DNA of 64,000 bases from Phoronis australis. Taxonomy: Eukaryota; Phoronida; Phoronidae. The notes under the pieces are model-generated. The model was not told where the DNA came from and did not search any database. It saw only the letters and a list, made by a program, of their open reading frames with translations. The stretch covers positions 137,414 to 201,413 of the forward strand of contig NMRA01000276.1 of NCBI GenBank assembly GCA_002633005.1. Reading direction: 5' to 3'. This document shows positions 54,400 to 64,000 of the stretch, piece after piece. The position numbers and the translations under genes were made by a program. How positions within the stretch are numbered: position 1 is the first letter of the stretch; each line of letters starts with the position of its first letter.

Positions 54400-54590
54400 T
54401 TCGGCATCTGGCCATTTTCACATTGTTTGTGTCATATCCCTTGGCGCAAGCATTGTAAAAATGGCCATTTGCTAACTTGGGCAACTGAACAAAGGACTGC
54501 TTGAAAAAAGTTTGATTACGGAAATATTTGTTCCAGTTGGAAGAAATTAAAGGCATCGACAGCCTCCTAAAATGACCCTCTAAGCGCAAC
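54400..54590. repeat. Dispersed repeat G, copy 2 (inverted)
   Basis: Inverse match to 51650-51840; see that entry. Confidence 0.6.
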
Positions 54591-56240
54591 AGTTACTTAT
54601 AGCATCATGGCTTTGATGGCTTAGTGTAAGGCATAATTCTCTAAAGAGCTTCCGGTATATGAAGGGTCTATGGGATGGCTATTGTCTCTACTGCTATTTG
54701 AGACGATTTTACTGTCTATCCCCAATTTAAAGAGTCAGCTTCATCCACGCATTCCTGCCTCATTGCCACTGAACTCAAAATTCAGCCTGTGTTGTCATCA
54801 CTACCTAGCAGCTGCTCTGACAGCTGACAATAGAACCCATTGTTCTCCATTTCTGAAAATCTTCAACAGGAACAGCATTTGGAAAAATTTTACTCAATAC
54901 CAGTGATTTCAATGTTAACTAAGTCTAAAAAGTCTAGCGTAGAGGTAAACTTTTCAGCCACAATGTCCTGTCTTCCCACGAAGCAGACAGTCCGAGTGAA
55001 AAATTTAATAACACCAGTCACATTTTTATCACATGATAGTCGAGTCTACTGGCATTTTTCAGTCTGTATTCTGCAGCATTGTTATGGTCAATACTCAGCA
55101 ATGTATGTCTGAATTTGACATTCTGAAGTTAGTAAAACATTAAAACTACTCCAGTAGAACTTTTGTAAAAATTGCACAATATACCAGCCTACCATTATGA
55201 ATACAAATAAGGTGGAGTCAACTAACCGATTTAGGTGTGTGTTCATTTTACTTGGGACAGGAGTGTTAAGGCATGTTGATGAAAACCAATATTATTATAA
55301 CAAACATTTGCAACAATGCCTTCCCATAATTTTCTGGATTCGTTACCAACTCATTCTCTAGTTGAGAACCATTTATTCTCAAATTATAATAATAATAATA
55401 ATAATAATAATAACTTTATTTATAGAGGATAAAAAACATGTTAAGTGTAAAACTTATTTACCACATGGTCCTCGAAATTACAATAAATAGATAAATAAAA
55501 TAAATTAACAAAAATAACCAATAATATTGAATTTCGTCATAGTGAGAAATGCACATACAACAATTACTTTTAAGTAGGTAACAGTGTTTCCATTCAAAGG
55601 TTTGTTGAGATGCCCTGTAAGCCTGACCAGTGTTGCACTGACCACGGAATATTGAAAAGTGGCCAGCTATGAGACTAAAATTTCATTGTGTAAATGCCTG
55701 TGTAATGACTAGTTGTGTAATGGTGTTGGGGACTGATTAGCTAGGGTTCACACAACTAATTGCTGAGTCAAGCGTAATTTTGAACAAATGATTACTTCGT
55801 AAACGATGTGGCTGCCTTCTTTCCGAACTGATCGCTAGTTTTCTGAATCGGTTGCAGGACATTTAATCAGGTCGGGATTGCGGTCAAACCAGCTGCTGCG
55901 ACACATTACGGTAGAAGCAGTCATTGAGAACGCTGGAACTCATAATTTATGTATAGTTGACAAGCTGAACTCTGTCAGGAAGCAATCACTGTTAAGGTTG
56001 TCTCTGAGCAACACATGACTAACGCTCCTGGCACAGGACAGGAATTCAATTGAAAAATTGTTCAACTTCTTAATACTAAACCTCTGCCTATATCTGATAG
56101 CTAAACATTCTGAAGTTCGTTGGTCACAGCACTGGGATTGTAATATCCATTTATCCTACCAGTGCCATAAAATATGATAGAAGAGGGAGCCTTATAATGT
56201 AGTGAAAAATTCTTCAACATTTTAGTTTTTCACTATATTA
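54591..56240. other. MFSD9-like intron 1, mostly unassigned
   Basis: An (AAT)n microsatellite lies at 55386-55414. No exon, RNA gene or mobile-element boundary is supported elsewhere in this stretch. Confidence 0.5.
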
Positions 56241-57029
56241 CATAGGCAGATTTAGGGGGGGGGGCCAGGGGACCCCCCCTCCCTCCTTGGCTGCTGCAAA
56301 AAAATAAAACAGCAAGAGCGTAGGGAAATGTTGAGTTTATTAATTAACCCAGGTAATTAAAATTATACGGCTGAAACAAGATTTAAATGTGTGCAGCTTT
56401 AGTGTGTTTCGGGGGGTGGGGGGGGCTCAGATCCAATTTCAAGAGTCAAATTCGGAACACGGCGCAATTGTAACGGAACTATTGCTAAGTATAGGCTCTC
56501 CTGCGATATCCCAGGCTACCGGCTGTGGCGCTGCGCACTACGACTCCGTTTCCGTCGTTTGCTTCACTGTGCAATGAAGAAACTTACTTCATTTTTTAAA
56601 GAAAATGGAATCTGAGTGACGATGAAAAAACAGAAGTTGTTGGTAAGATGTGAATTTGAATCAAAGCCTTAGTGAATCACTCAGAAACTTATAATTCTCT
56701 CTTTGCCAAGTCTTAACTTAAGACGATTTCCAAACCAATTGCATCATTAATGCCAACACAAAAAAACGGATTTGGTCTTTTGGGCAATTGAAGACTATTT
56801 TAAATACAAAAAAATGGACAAAGTACAAAAAGTGTAATAAGCATTACAAATAGAAGTAGGTTTCACGCACAAATGCTGTGGACCATAAACAAGTAGGTCT
56901 CTTAGTATTAGTATACCCCCCTCCCGACCTCCCCCCATTCGGTGCTATGCACATCTACAATTGTGCTTTGCGCAAATGTTTACAGACAAAATGTAGGGCC
57001 CCCCTTGTGACATCCTAGATCTGCCACTG
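56241..57029. mobile_element. Family F transposon, copy 3 (789 bp, inverted relative to copy 2)
   Basis: Left cataggcagatttagggggg and right tgacatcctagatctgccactg are inverted ends. The body is the reverse complement of 18483-19449, minus the region with the tRNA-like sequence. It ends only 51 bp before the MFSD9-like exon 2. Confidence 0.82.
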
Positions 57030-57080
57030 TATCATAAACCAAAAACAGAGCAAATAACTGGGTTTTTTTCTTATTGACAG

Positions 57081-57168
57081 GATTTCTTTGGTGTGAGCCT
57101 CATTGTGCCATTGTTTACTGGACACTTAAAATCGCTTGGCGCTAGTGCATCACTTGCTGGTTTCATTG
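57081..57168 (+). CDS. MFSD9: MFSD9-like exon 2
   Basis: Acceptor ttcttattgacag, donor gtaagt. Encodes DFFGVSLIVPLFTGHLKSLG then ASASLAGFIG. DxxGvsxxvPLxxxHxkSLGAsxxxaGxxG spans the end of helix 1, the first loop and the start of helix 2 of MFSD9-type transporters. The exon ends in phase 1. Later exons are not in the window, so at least 6.8 kb of intron follow. Confidence 0.78.
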
Positions 57169-57871
57169 GTAAGTTGTTACAATTAATCCATCACTTGCTG
57201 CTTCTGTAGGTGTCTGTTGATGCTAATCGGTTACTTACTGATTAAACCGAGAATTGATGTAGCCATAGTCACAACTAAGTGACATGCATTGATTGTGTTT
57301 TAACATTTTAACTGAATGCATTCTCATATACAATGATATTTCTCCAGACTCAAAAGTGTTCTGGCACAATTAGTCATTTGAAGGCTGGTGCAGTACAGTA
57401 CAGCCACTGAATTATTAGACTTCATCCAGGCTGCCTCTGGTTTGGCCAGGCATGAGCATAACCGAAAACAGACCAGGTGTTAATCAACAGTGACAACAGT
57501 TGTGAACGTAAGTGTGACTATGCCCAGAACGTTCCATGAGTTTGACATGAATGAAGGGCAAGTGTACCATAAGCCAGGTGTGAGTTTCCCTGCCTTCATT
57601 ACAGTCAGGACAATCTTAATTGCTTACTCGTTTAGCGCAACTAGAAAAAGTATTATACTGTATTTCGAGTGGCGTTTCTCAACACTAGAATCAACCGAGG
57701 TGTAAATTGTATACGAGCTTTTCTCTTGGGTAGTTTTCAACTATATATTTATCAACTGTAATTCACTCCCACCCACCTCCCCATTCCCCGGATTCACCAT
57801 CAGTAATTTGTCTACAAAACTACAAAATATTATAATTTAAACTTTAGATTTCAATTACCTCATTTCGTGCT
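57169..57871. other. MFSD9-like intron 2, 5' part
   Basis: No repeat or frame supported; C-rich patch at 57768-57790. Confidence 0.5.
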
Positions 57872-60289
57872 AACACAATATAGAGCCAGCTGGCTGGGCA
57901 GCTAACAGTCAACAGAATATAGAGCCAGCTGGCTGGGCAGCTAACAGTCAACACAATATAGAGCCAGCTGGCTGGGCAGCTAACAGTCAACACAATATAG
58001 AGCCAGCTGGCTGGGCAGCTAACAGTCAACACAATATAGAGCCAGCTGGCTGGGCAGCTAACAGTCAACACAATATAGAGCCAGCTGGCTGGGCAGCTAA
58101 CAGTCAACACAATATAGAGCCAGCTGGCTGGGCAGCTAACAGTCAACACAATATAGAGCCAGCTGGCTGGGCAGCTAACAGTCAACACAATATAGAGCCA
58201 GCTGGCTGGGCAGCTAACAGTCAACACAATATAGAGCCAGCTGGCTGGGCAGCTAACAGTCAACACAATATAGAGCCAGCTGGCTGGGCAGCTAACAGTC
58301 AACACAATATAGAGCCAGCTGGCTGGGCAGCTAACAGTCAACACAATATAGAGCCAGCTGGCTGGGCAGCTAACAGTCAACACAATATAGAGCCAGCTGG
58401 CTGGGCAGCTAACAGTCAACACAATATAGAGCCAGCTGGCTGGGCAGCTAACAGTCAACACAATATAGAGCCAGCTGGCTGGGCAGCTAACAGTCAACAC
58501 AATATAGAGCCAGCTGGCTGGGCAGCTAACAGTCAACACAATATAGAGCCAGCTGGCTGGGCAGCTAACAGTCAACACAATATAGAGCCAGCTGGCTGGG
58601 CAGCTAACAGTCAACACAATATAGAGCCAGCTGGCTGGGCAGCTAACAGTCAACACAATATAGAGCCAGCTGGCTGGGCAGCTAACAGTCAACACAATAT
58701 AGAGCCAGCTGGCTGGGCAGCTAACAGTCAACACAATATAGAGCCAGCTGGCTGGGCAGCTAACAGTCAACACAATATAGAGCCAGCTGGCTGGGCAGCT
58801 AACAGTCAACACAATATAGAGCCAGCTGGCTGGGCAGCTAACAGTCAACACAATATAGAGCCAGCTGGCTGGGCAGCTAACAGTCAACACAATATAGAGC
58901 CAGCTGGCTGGGCAGCTAACAGTCAACACAATATAGAGCCAGCTGGCTGGGCAGCTAACAGTCAACACAATATAGAGCCAGCTGGCTGGGCAGCTAACAG
59001 TCAACACAATATAGAGCCAGCTGGCTGGGCAGCTAACAGTCAACACAATATAGAGCCAGCTGGCTGGGCAGCTAACAGTCAACACAATATAGAGCCAGCT
59101 GGCTGGGCAGCTAACAGTCAACACAATATAGAGCCAGCTGGCTGGGCAGCTAACAGTCAACACAATATAGAGCCAGCTGGCTGGGCAGCTAACAGTCAAC
59201 ACAATATAGAGCCAGCTGGCTGGGCAGCTAACAGTCAACACAATATAGAGCCAGCTGGCTGGGCAGCTAACAGTCAACACAATATAGAGCCAGCTGGCTG
59301 GGCAGCTAACAGTCAACACAATATAGAGCCAGCTGGCTGGGCAGCTAACAGTCAACACAATATAGAGCCAGCTGGCTGGGCAGCTAACAGTCAACACAAT
59401 ATAGAGCCAGCTGGCTGGGCAGCTAACAGTCAACACAATATAGAGCCAGCTGGCTGGGCAGCTAACAGTCAACACAATATAGAGCCAGCTGGCTGGGCAG
59501 CTAACAGTCAACACAATATAGAGCCAGCTGGCTGGGCAGCTAACAGTCAACACAATATAGAGCCAGCTGGCTGGGCAGCTAACAGTCAACACAATATAGA
59601 GCCAGCTGGCTGGGCAGCTAACAGTCAACACAATATAGAGCCAGCTGGCTGGGCAGCTAACAGTCAACACAATATAGAGCCAGCTGGCTGGGCAGCTAAC
59701 AGTCAACACAATATAGAGCCAGCTGGCTGGGCAGCTAACAGTCAACACAATATAGAGCCAGCTGGCTGGGCAGCTAACAGTCAACACAATATAGAGCCAG
59801 CTGGCTGGGCAGCTAACAGTCAACACAATATAGAGCCAGCTGGCTGGGCAGCTAACAGTCAACACAATATAGAGCCAGCTGGCTGGGCAGCTAACAGTCA
59901 ACACAATATAGAGCCAGCTGGCTGGGCAGCTAACAGTCAACACAATATAGAGCCAGCTGGCTGGGCAGCTAACAGTCAACACAATATAGAGCCAGCTGGC
60001 TGGGCAGCTAACAGTCAACACAATATAGAGCCAGCTGGCTGGGCAGCTAACAGTCAACACAATATAGAGCCAGCTGGCTGGGCAGCTAACAGTCAACACA
60101 ATATAGAGCCAGCTGGCTGGGCAGCTAACAGTCAACACAATATAGAGCCAGCTGGCTGGGCAGCTAACAGTCAACACAATATAGAGCCAGCTGGCTGGGC
60201 AGCTAACAGTCAACACAATATAGAGCCAGCTGGCTGGGCAGCTAACAGTCAACACAATATAGAGCCAGCTGGCTGGGCAGCTAACAGTC
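57872..60289. repeat. 39-bp tandem array, exactly 62 units, nearly invariant
   Basis: Unit aacacaatatagagccagct then ggctgggcagctaacagtc. 2418 bp divided by 39 is 62. The only variant I see is a c-to-g change in the second unit (aacagaatata, near 57912). Each unit contains the palindrome ccagctgg. Because 39 is a multiple of three and one minus-strand frame lacks stops, an 819-codon open frame with a 13-residue period results; this is not evidence for a protein. Confidence 0.97.
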
Positions 60290-60341
60290 AACAGGCATGT
60301 CATAATGAGGTGTCAAAGGAGCAGCTCGAGCTTCACAACTG

Positions 60342-61067
60342 AATCTAATGGGCTATTGTGATCAAATTAGTAAACTCTAGCCATCCAACAGTCATCATCC
60401 TATGGTCAATCTAATGGGCTATTGTGATCGAATTAGTAAACTCTAGCCATCCAACAGTCATCATCCTATGGTCAATCTAATGGGCTATTGTGATCGAATT
60501 AGTAAACTCTAGCCATCCAACAGTCATCATCCTATGGTCAATCTAATGGGCTATTGTGATCGAATTAGTAAACTCTAGCCATCCAACAGTCATCATCCTA
60601 TGGTCAATCTAATGGGCTATTGTGATCGAATTAGTAAACTCTAGCCATCCAACAGTCATCATCCTATGGTCAATCTAATGGGCTATTGTGATCGAATTAG
60701 TAAACTCTAGCCATCCAACAGTCATCATCCTATGGTCAATCTAATGGGCTATTGTGATCGAATTAGTAAACTCTAGCCATCCAACAGTCATCATCCTATG
60801 GTCAATCTAATGGGCTATTGTGATCGAATTAGTAAACTCTAGCCATCCAACAGTCATCATCCTATGGTCAATCTAATGGGCTATTGTGATCGAATTAGTA
60901 AACTCTAGCCATCCAACAGTCATCATCCTATGGTCAATCTAATGGGCTATTGTGATCGAATTAGTAAACTCTAGCCATCCAACAGTCATCATCCTATGGT
61001 CAATCTAATGGGCTATTGTGATCGAATTAGTAAACTCTAGCCATCCAACAGTCACCATCCTATGGTC
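60342..61067. repeat. 66-bp tandem array, exactly 11 units
   Basis: Unit aatctaatgggctattgtga, tcgaattagtaaactctagc, catccaacagtcatcatcct then atggtc. 726 bp is 11 x 66. Variants are confined to the edges: atcaaatt in the first unit and caccatcc in the last. It begins 52 bp after the 39-bp array and shares only aacagtca with it. Confidence 0.97.
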
Positions 61068-63425
61068 AATTTTTACCTGTACTGGTTTGTCATGTAGCAG
61101 ACATTACTAACTGTGCTTCACATTTTGTAACGAATTGGAGAAGGTAACTAGATTCTTATATTTTATTTCTTGTATTGAAATCTCTGTGTATGTTGCAACA
61201 AAAGGCTGAAATGTGATGAAAAATGTTTATTTTTAAAGCAAAAATGATGGAAATTTGGGCACAGAAAAAACATCCAACACCTTTTGGGCACAAAAGGGAG
61301 TCAGAAGAAATAACCTTTTTCAAGCGGAAAGGGTCGTTTTGCACTTGCAATTTTATTTCAGTGCAGACTTTATGAAAAAAATAGCTTTTAAAACTTGATC
61401 CACGCTCCATGGGACAAACGCTGTTTCTTCCAGCGTGCACTGCATTCTCCAATGCGAAATTAAAATGTGTCATGTGAGGTGTCTTCAGTTGTGCCACAGT
61501 GCAATAAAAATGACACAGATAGCATAAGCAAGAATATTTGTGACCTGGGCTTTTCATTCATGATGGTGAATCACAGCAGGTTGCAGATATGAGTGAACTA
61601 AGACACTAAATAGGGTTAAAGGACAAAATATTTGATAATCAAAATATTCAGAGGTGACTGACTTATTCAGTCAGTGTAGGTAAGGTCGGTTTCTCATTAG
61701 AGGATCTTTGGTTTACCGAAGCTTCGCCAAAACTTCTCTTACCTTTCCGACTAGACAGCAATTTGAAGTTATTGGCAAGATACCAGATGACGCAGTTCAT
61801 TCGTATTCTCAAATCAATATTGAGTAGTGGGTTCAAGGCTAACTGAAAATTTTTCTCCTGTGAAAAAAAAATGATTGTCATTCGTTATCAGATTATATGC
61901 TAACCTTTATTTTATTTAGTTTCGTGTGTCTATTGAGAGCATGTCAGCTACGCTACAATAACAAAAAACATGTTTTGCGAGTGTCGCGTGATTGTATATT
62001 GTTGCCACGATCTCTGCCGATAACTTTCGCTCTGACCCAGTTTCCCACGACACCAAAGTTCCGGTGAGTACTGAAGTTAACCTTTCCCCTCTTACCAAAA
62101 CTTTTTAAGCGAAGTTTCGCCTCTTATGGGAAAACAACTAAATCTTAAGTTAAAAACAAATGAGGTCACTCTGACAATTTAGATGCAGGTTGGAGATCAT
62201 GTCAATGGCTATGGACAGTTTCAACAAGGCACCAACTGAATCCTGGCTTTGTGTACAGTCACACTGTTCATCAAATGCGAATAAATTTAATTTACTTGAT
62301 TTTTTGTTAGATTTGAAATTACACTTGGAATGTTTGGAAGACTGCAATTGAAAGTCATAATCACCTATACTTTAGAACAGAATAATTTAGGGGGGGGGGA
62401 ACAATGCTTACGGAACACAAAAAATTGTTCAAAGATGATCCATCAATAGCTAACAAACTGCAAACATGAGGTGTGCCTTTTTCACACCACTGGCTGAAAA
62501 TATTGGTTTGTTGTCTAGTATTATTATTGTTATACCAAATTGGTATATACAGACTGTAAATTAGTATGCAAACCCGTATTGTACTTATATAAACTGAGAC
62601 CGTACCTGTCATGAAATGAATAAGTAGTGTCATATACCAGTATGTCAAAATTATTAGGATTTCATGAGTACTATGAATCTTGATTAATTCTAACTGACAA
62701 TAAAAGACCACTTTTTGTGTTCTGCTATGCATACTTACATTGTACATGGCTTGTGTTCCAACAATGTTCGCACCTATATTTATTTCTAGTACACATAACT
62801 GCACTTGGCAAATAAGAAAACCAATTTTGTCAAGTTCTCAGGACGTCAGATTTTACACAACGGGCAAAAGCTCAATGAGCAATGAATAATTGTACACTAG
62901 TTACTAGGTAATAACCCCATGTACGATGTAGCCATCAAGACTCATGTTTTTGGCCCAAATTACCATTTTGACCTCCCTCACCCTGCATCATTCTGGGAGT
63001 CTGAAGCTTGCTCAGGTTTGGAGGACCCCTTACTAGATAAGATTTGACTTCTAATTTTAATTTTAAAATCTTTAATGATACCAAACCTTATTTTGACCTA
63101 TTATGTCAAGTTCTCAATGACTCACGAGTTCTGCTAAACCTACAAGCGAGACCTATGCTTTGGACCTCAATAATCTGGTGAAGTTTGCCATGGTACGTAC
63201 TTCTTTTGGGTGTATTCGTATAGCATGTACTTCCCATGGGCATGCTCATGTAGCTTGTATATTCAATGGGTGTACTTGTTTTATGTGCACTTCCCTGTGT
63301 TCTGCCCTTGCTTTGTACTCGGTAAATTCATGCTTAGTTGCACCACGATTCATTTATCATGCGCCCACATATTTATATATGGACGCATTATGCCGTCATC
63401 TGTGTCCGTCTGTCTGTATGGGCGG
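61068..63425. other. MFSD9-like intron 2, unassigned
   Basis: AT-rich, with a G-run at 62391-62399 and frames of up to 147 codons (minus strand, 62361-62804) that lack motifs or splice support. Near 63180-63300 a loose repeat of cttcccatgggcatgctcatgtagc-like blocks occurs. Confidence 0.45.
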
Positions 63426-63480
63426 CGTCCGTTCGGCGTCTGTCCGGCGTCCGTCCGGCGTCCATCCGGCGTCCGCTGCG
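63426..63480. repeat. 11-bp tandem repeat (cgtccgtccgg)
   Basis: Five units at 11-bp spacing, G+C-rich compared with its surroundings. Confidence 0.85.
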
Positions 63481-64000
63481 CTATCTCCAAAAGCAATTGA
63501 CGTATGTTCATGAAATTTTTGCACATGTGTTCCTTTTATAGATAGGACGGCATGAGCGAACTTTTGGACGAATCTGACTACTGGTGTGCTCCCTTGTGTC
63601 AAATTTAGTTTTCTACGTTTACCTCTGTATCTTCAAAGGTCCTCAACATATTTTCATAAAATTGGGTATATAGGCATCTATTAGTGAGACGACAGTATCA
63701 TCTCGCTTTCGGATTGATTCAACGTAATTTGCGCCACCTAGTGGCCATTTTTACTGTTTTCAAGTCTGTTTTTTGCTGTCCACCCCGCTATCAACCAAAC
63801 CGCTCTAAGCATGATTGTGAAAATTGGCATGTATGTTCTTACTATGAAGAGGAGGGTTGACGATGATTTTCTGACGACTTTGACCACTGTGGCGCCTTCT
63901 AGTGGCAGTTTTGTTTGTTTTTTTGCGCCTGTATCTCATAAACCGTTTGCAGCATCTTTACTAAATTTAGTAAGTGCATATATATGATGTTGGCAATAGA
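63481..64000. repeat. About 150-160-bp degenerate repeat, three units
   Basis: ggtgtgctcccttgtgtc (about 63585), gcgccacctagtggcc (63732) and gcgccttctagtggc (63892) head similar units. Each is followed by a T-rich stretch, a ctgtatctc/gctatcaac block and a gcat...ttgtgaaaatt-like block. It continues past the right edge. Function and family unknown. Confidence 0.55.

Noticed and set aside
57844-60303. 819-codon minus-strand open frame with a 13-residue period (LTVSCPASWLYIV)
   Set aside because: Produced by a 39-bp tandem repeat whose length is a multiple of three; no start context, splice signal or non-repeat domain.
57872-61067. CRISPR-like arrays
   Set aside because: The units are contiguous without variable spacers, there are no cas genes, and the genomic context is eukaryotic.
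62361-62804. 147-codon minus-strand frame as a gene
   Set aside because: AT-rich composition, no domain, no splice sites and no repeat in other copies; the length is within chance for such a sequence.

Overview
The window looks like a stretch of a large, transposon-rich metazoan genome, most likely a marine invertebrate and plausibly a deuterostome. Host coding sequence is split into short exons with GT/AG junctions, introns run to about 20 kb, and most of the sequence is layered mobile elements, minisatellites and hairpin repeats. The best lineage clue is a Ty3/gypsy remnant whose integrase lies 5' of its reverse transcriptase, an order I associate with Gmr1-like elements first described in deuterostomes. 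This is suggestive, not proof. Nothing looks prokaryotic: no operons, CRISPR arrays or bacterial insertion sequences.

Host genes. A NEURL4-like gene (neuralized homology repeats) occupies the minus strand from about 45.9 kb to beyond the left edge. Four exons are visible (45740-45907, 24962-25316, 9121-about 9417, 2874-2985). They give one complete neuralized domain and the first half of a second. Head-to-head with it, 231 bp away, an MFSD9-like major facilitator gene starts on the plus strand (exons 46139-46204 and 57081-57168) and continues past the right edge. The gap between the two start codons is a candidate bidirectional promoter. Inside NEURL4 intron 2, on the opposite strand, lies a THAP-domain gene (12725 to about 14847, four exons). 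Its last visible exon runs in frame into a gypsy integrase catalytic core.

Mobile elements, left to right. A 35-bp minisatellite carries a tRNA-derived SINE with 11-bp duplications (223-495). A TACCGTATTCGCC-ended transposon (4160-8212) holds two nested insertions, one with a 4-bp GTAC duplication and one with a 9-bp duplication. Three copies of a 2.4-kb CAGGGCTC-ended element lie at 10.3, 33.5 and 43.3 kb, two of them carrying a second small transposon. The THAP/gypsy region (14.7-20.8 kb) is a stack of insertions. Next come a LINE 3' end (21.6-22.3 kb), a 500-bp CAGGGCTTGG element with a perfect 6-bp duplication (22608-23107), a Penelope-like GIY-YIG fragment (29.1-29.6 kb), a second TA-flanked transposon (29.6-31.2 kb), a long hairpin (31.3-31.8 kb), and an LTR-retrotransposon 3' end (47.6-48.6 kb) beside a 731-bp assembly gap. 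The right end has two very regular arrays: exactly 62 copies of 39 bp, then exactly 11 copies of 66 bp.

Recurring theme: several elements with CAGGGCTY ends, and one with different ends, appear flanked by 6-bp rather than 8-bp duplications. Two transposon families with different ends share the same subterminal TAASCGCCCA repeat. These comparisons among copies inside one window are the most informative observations here.
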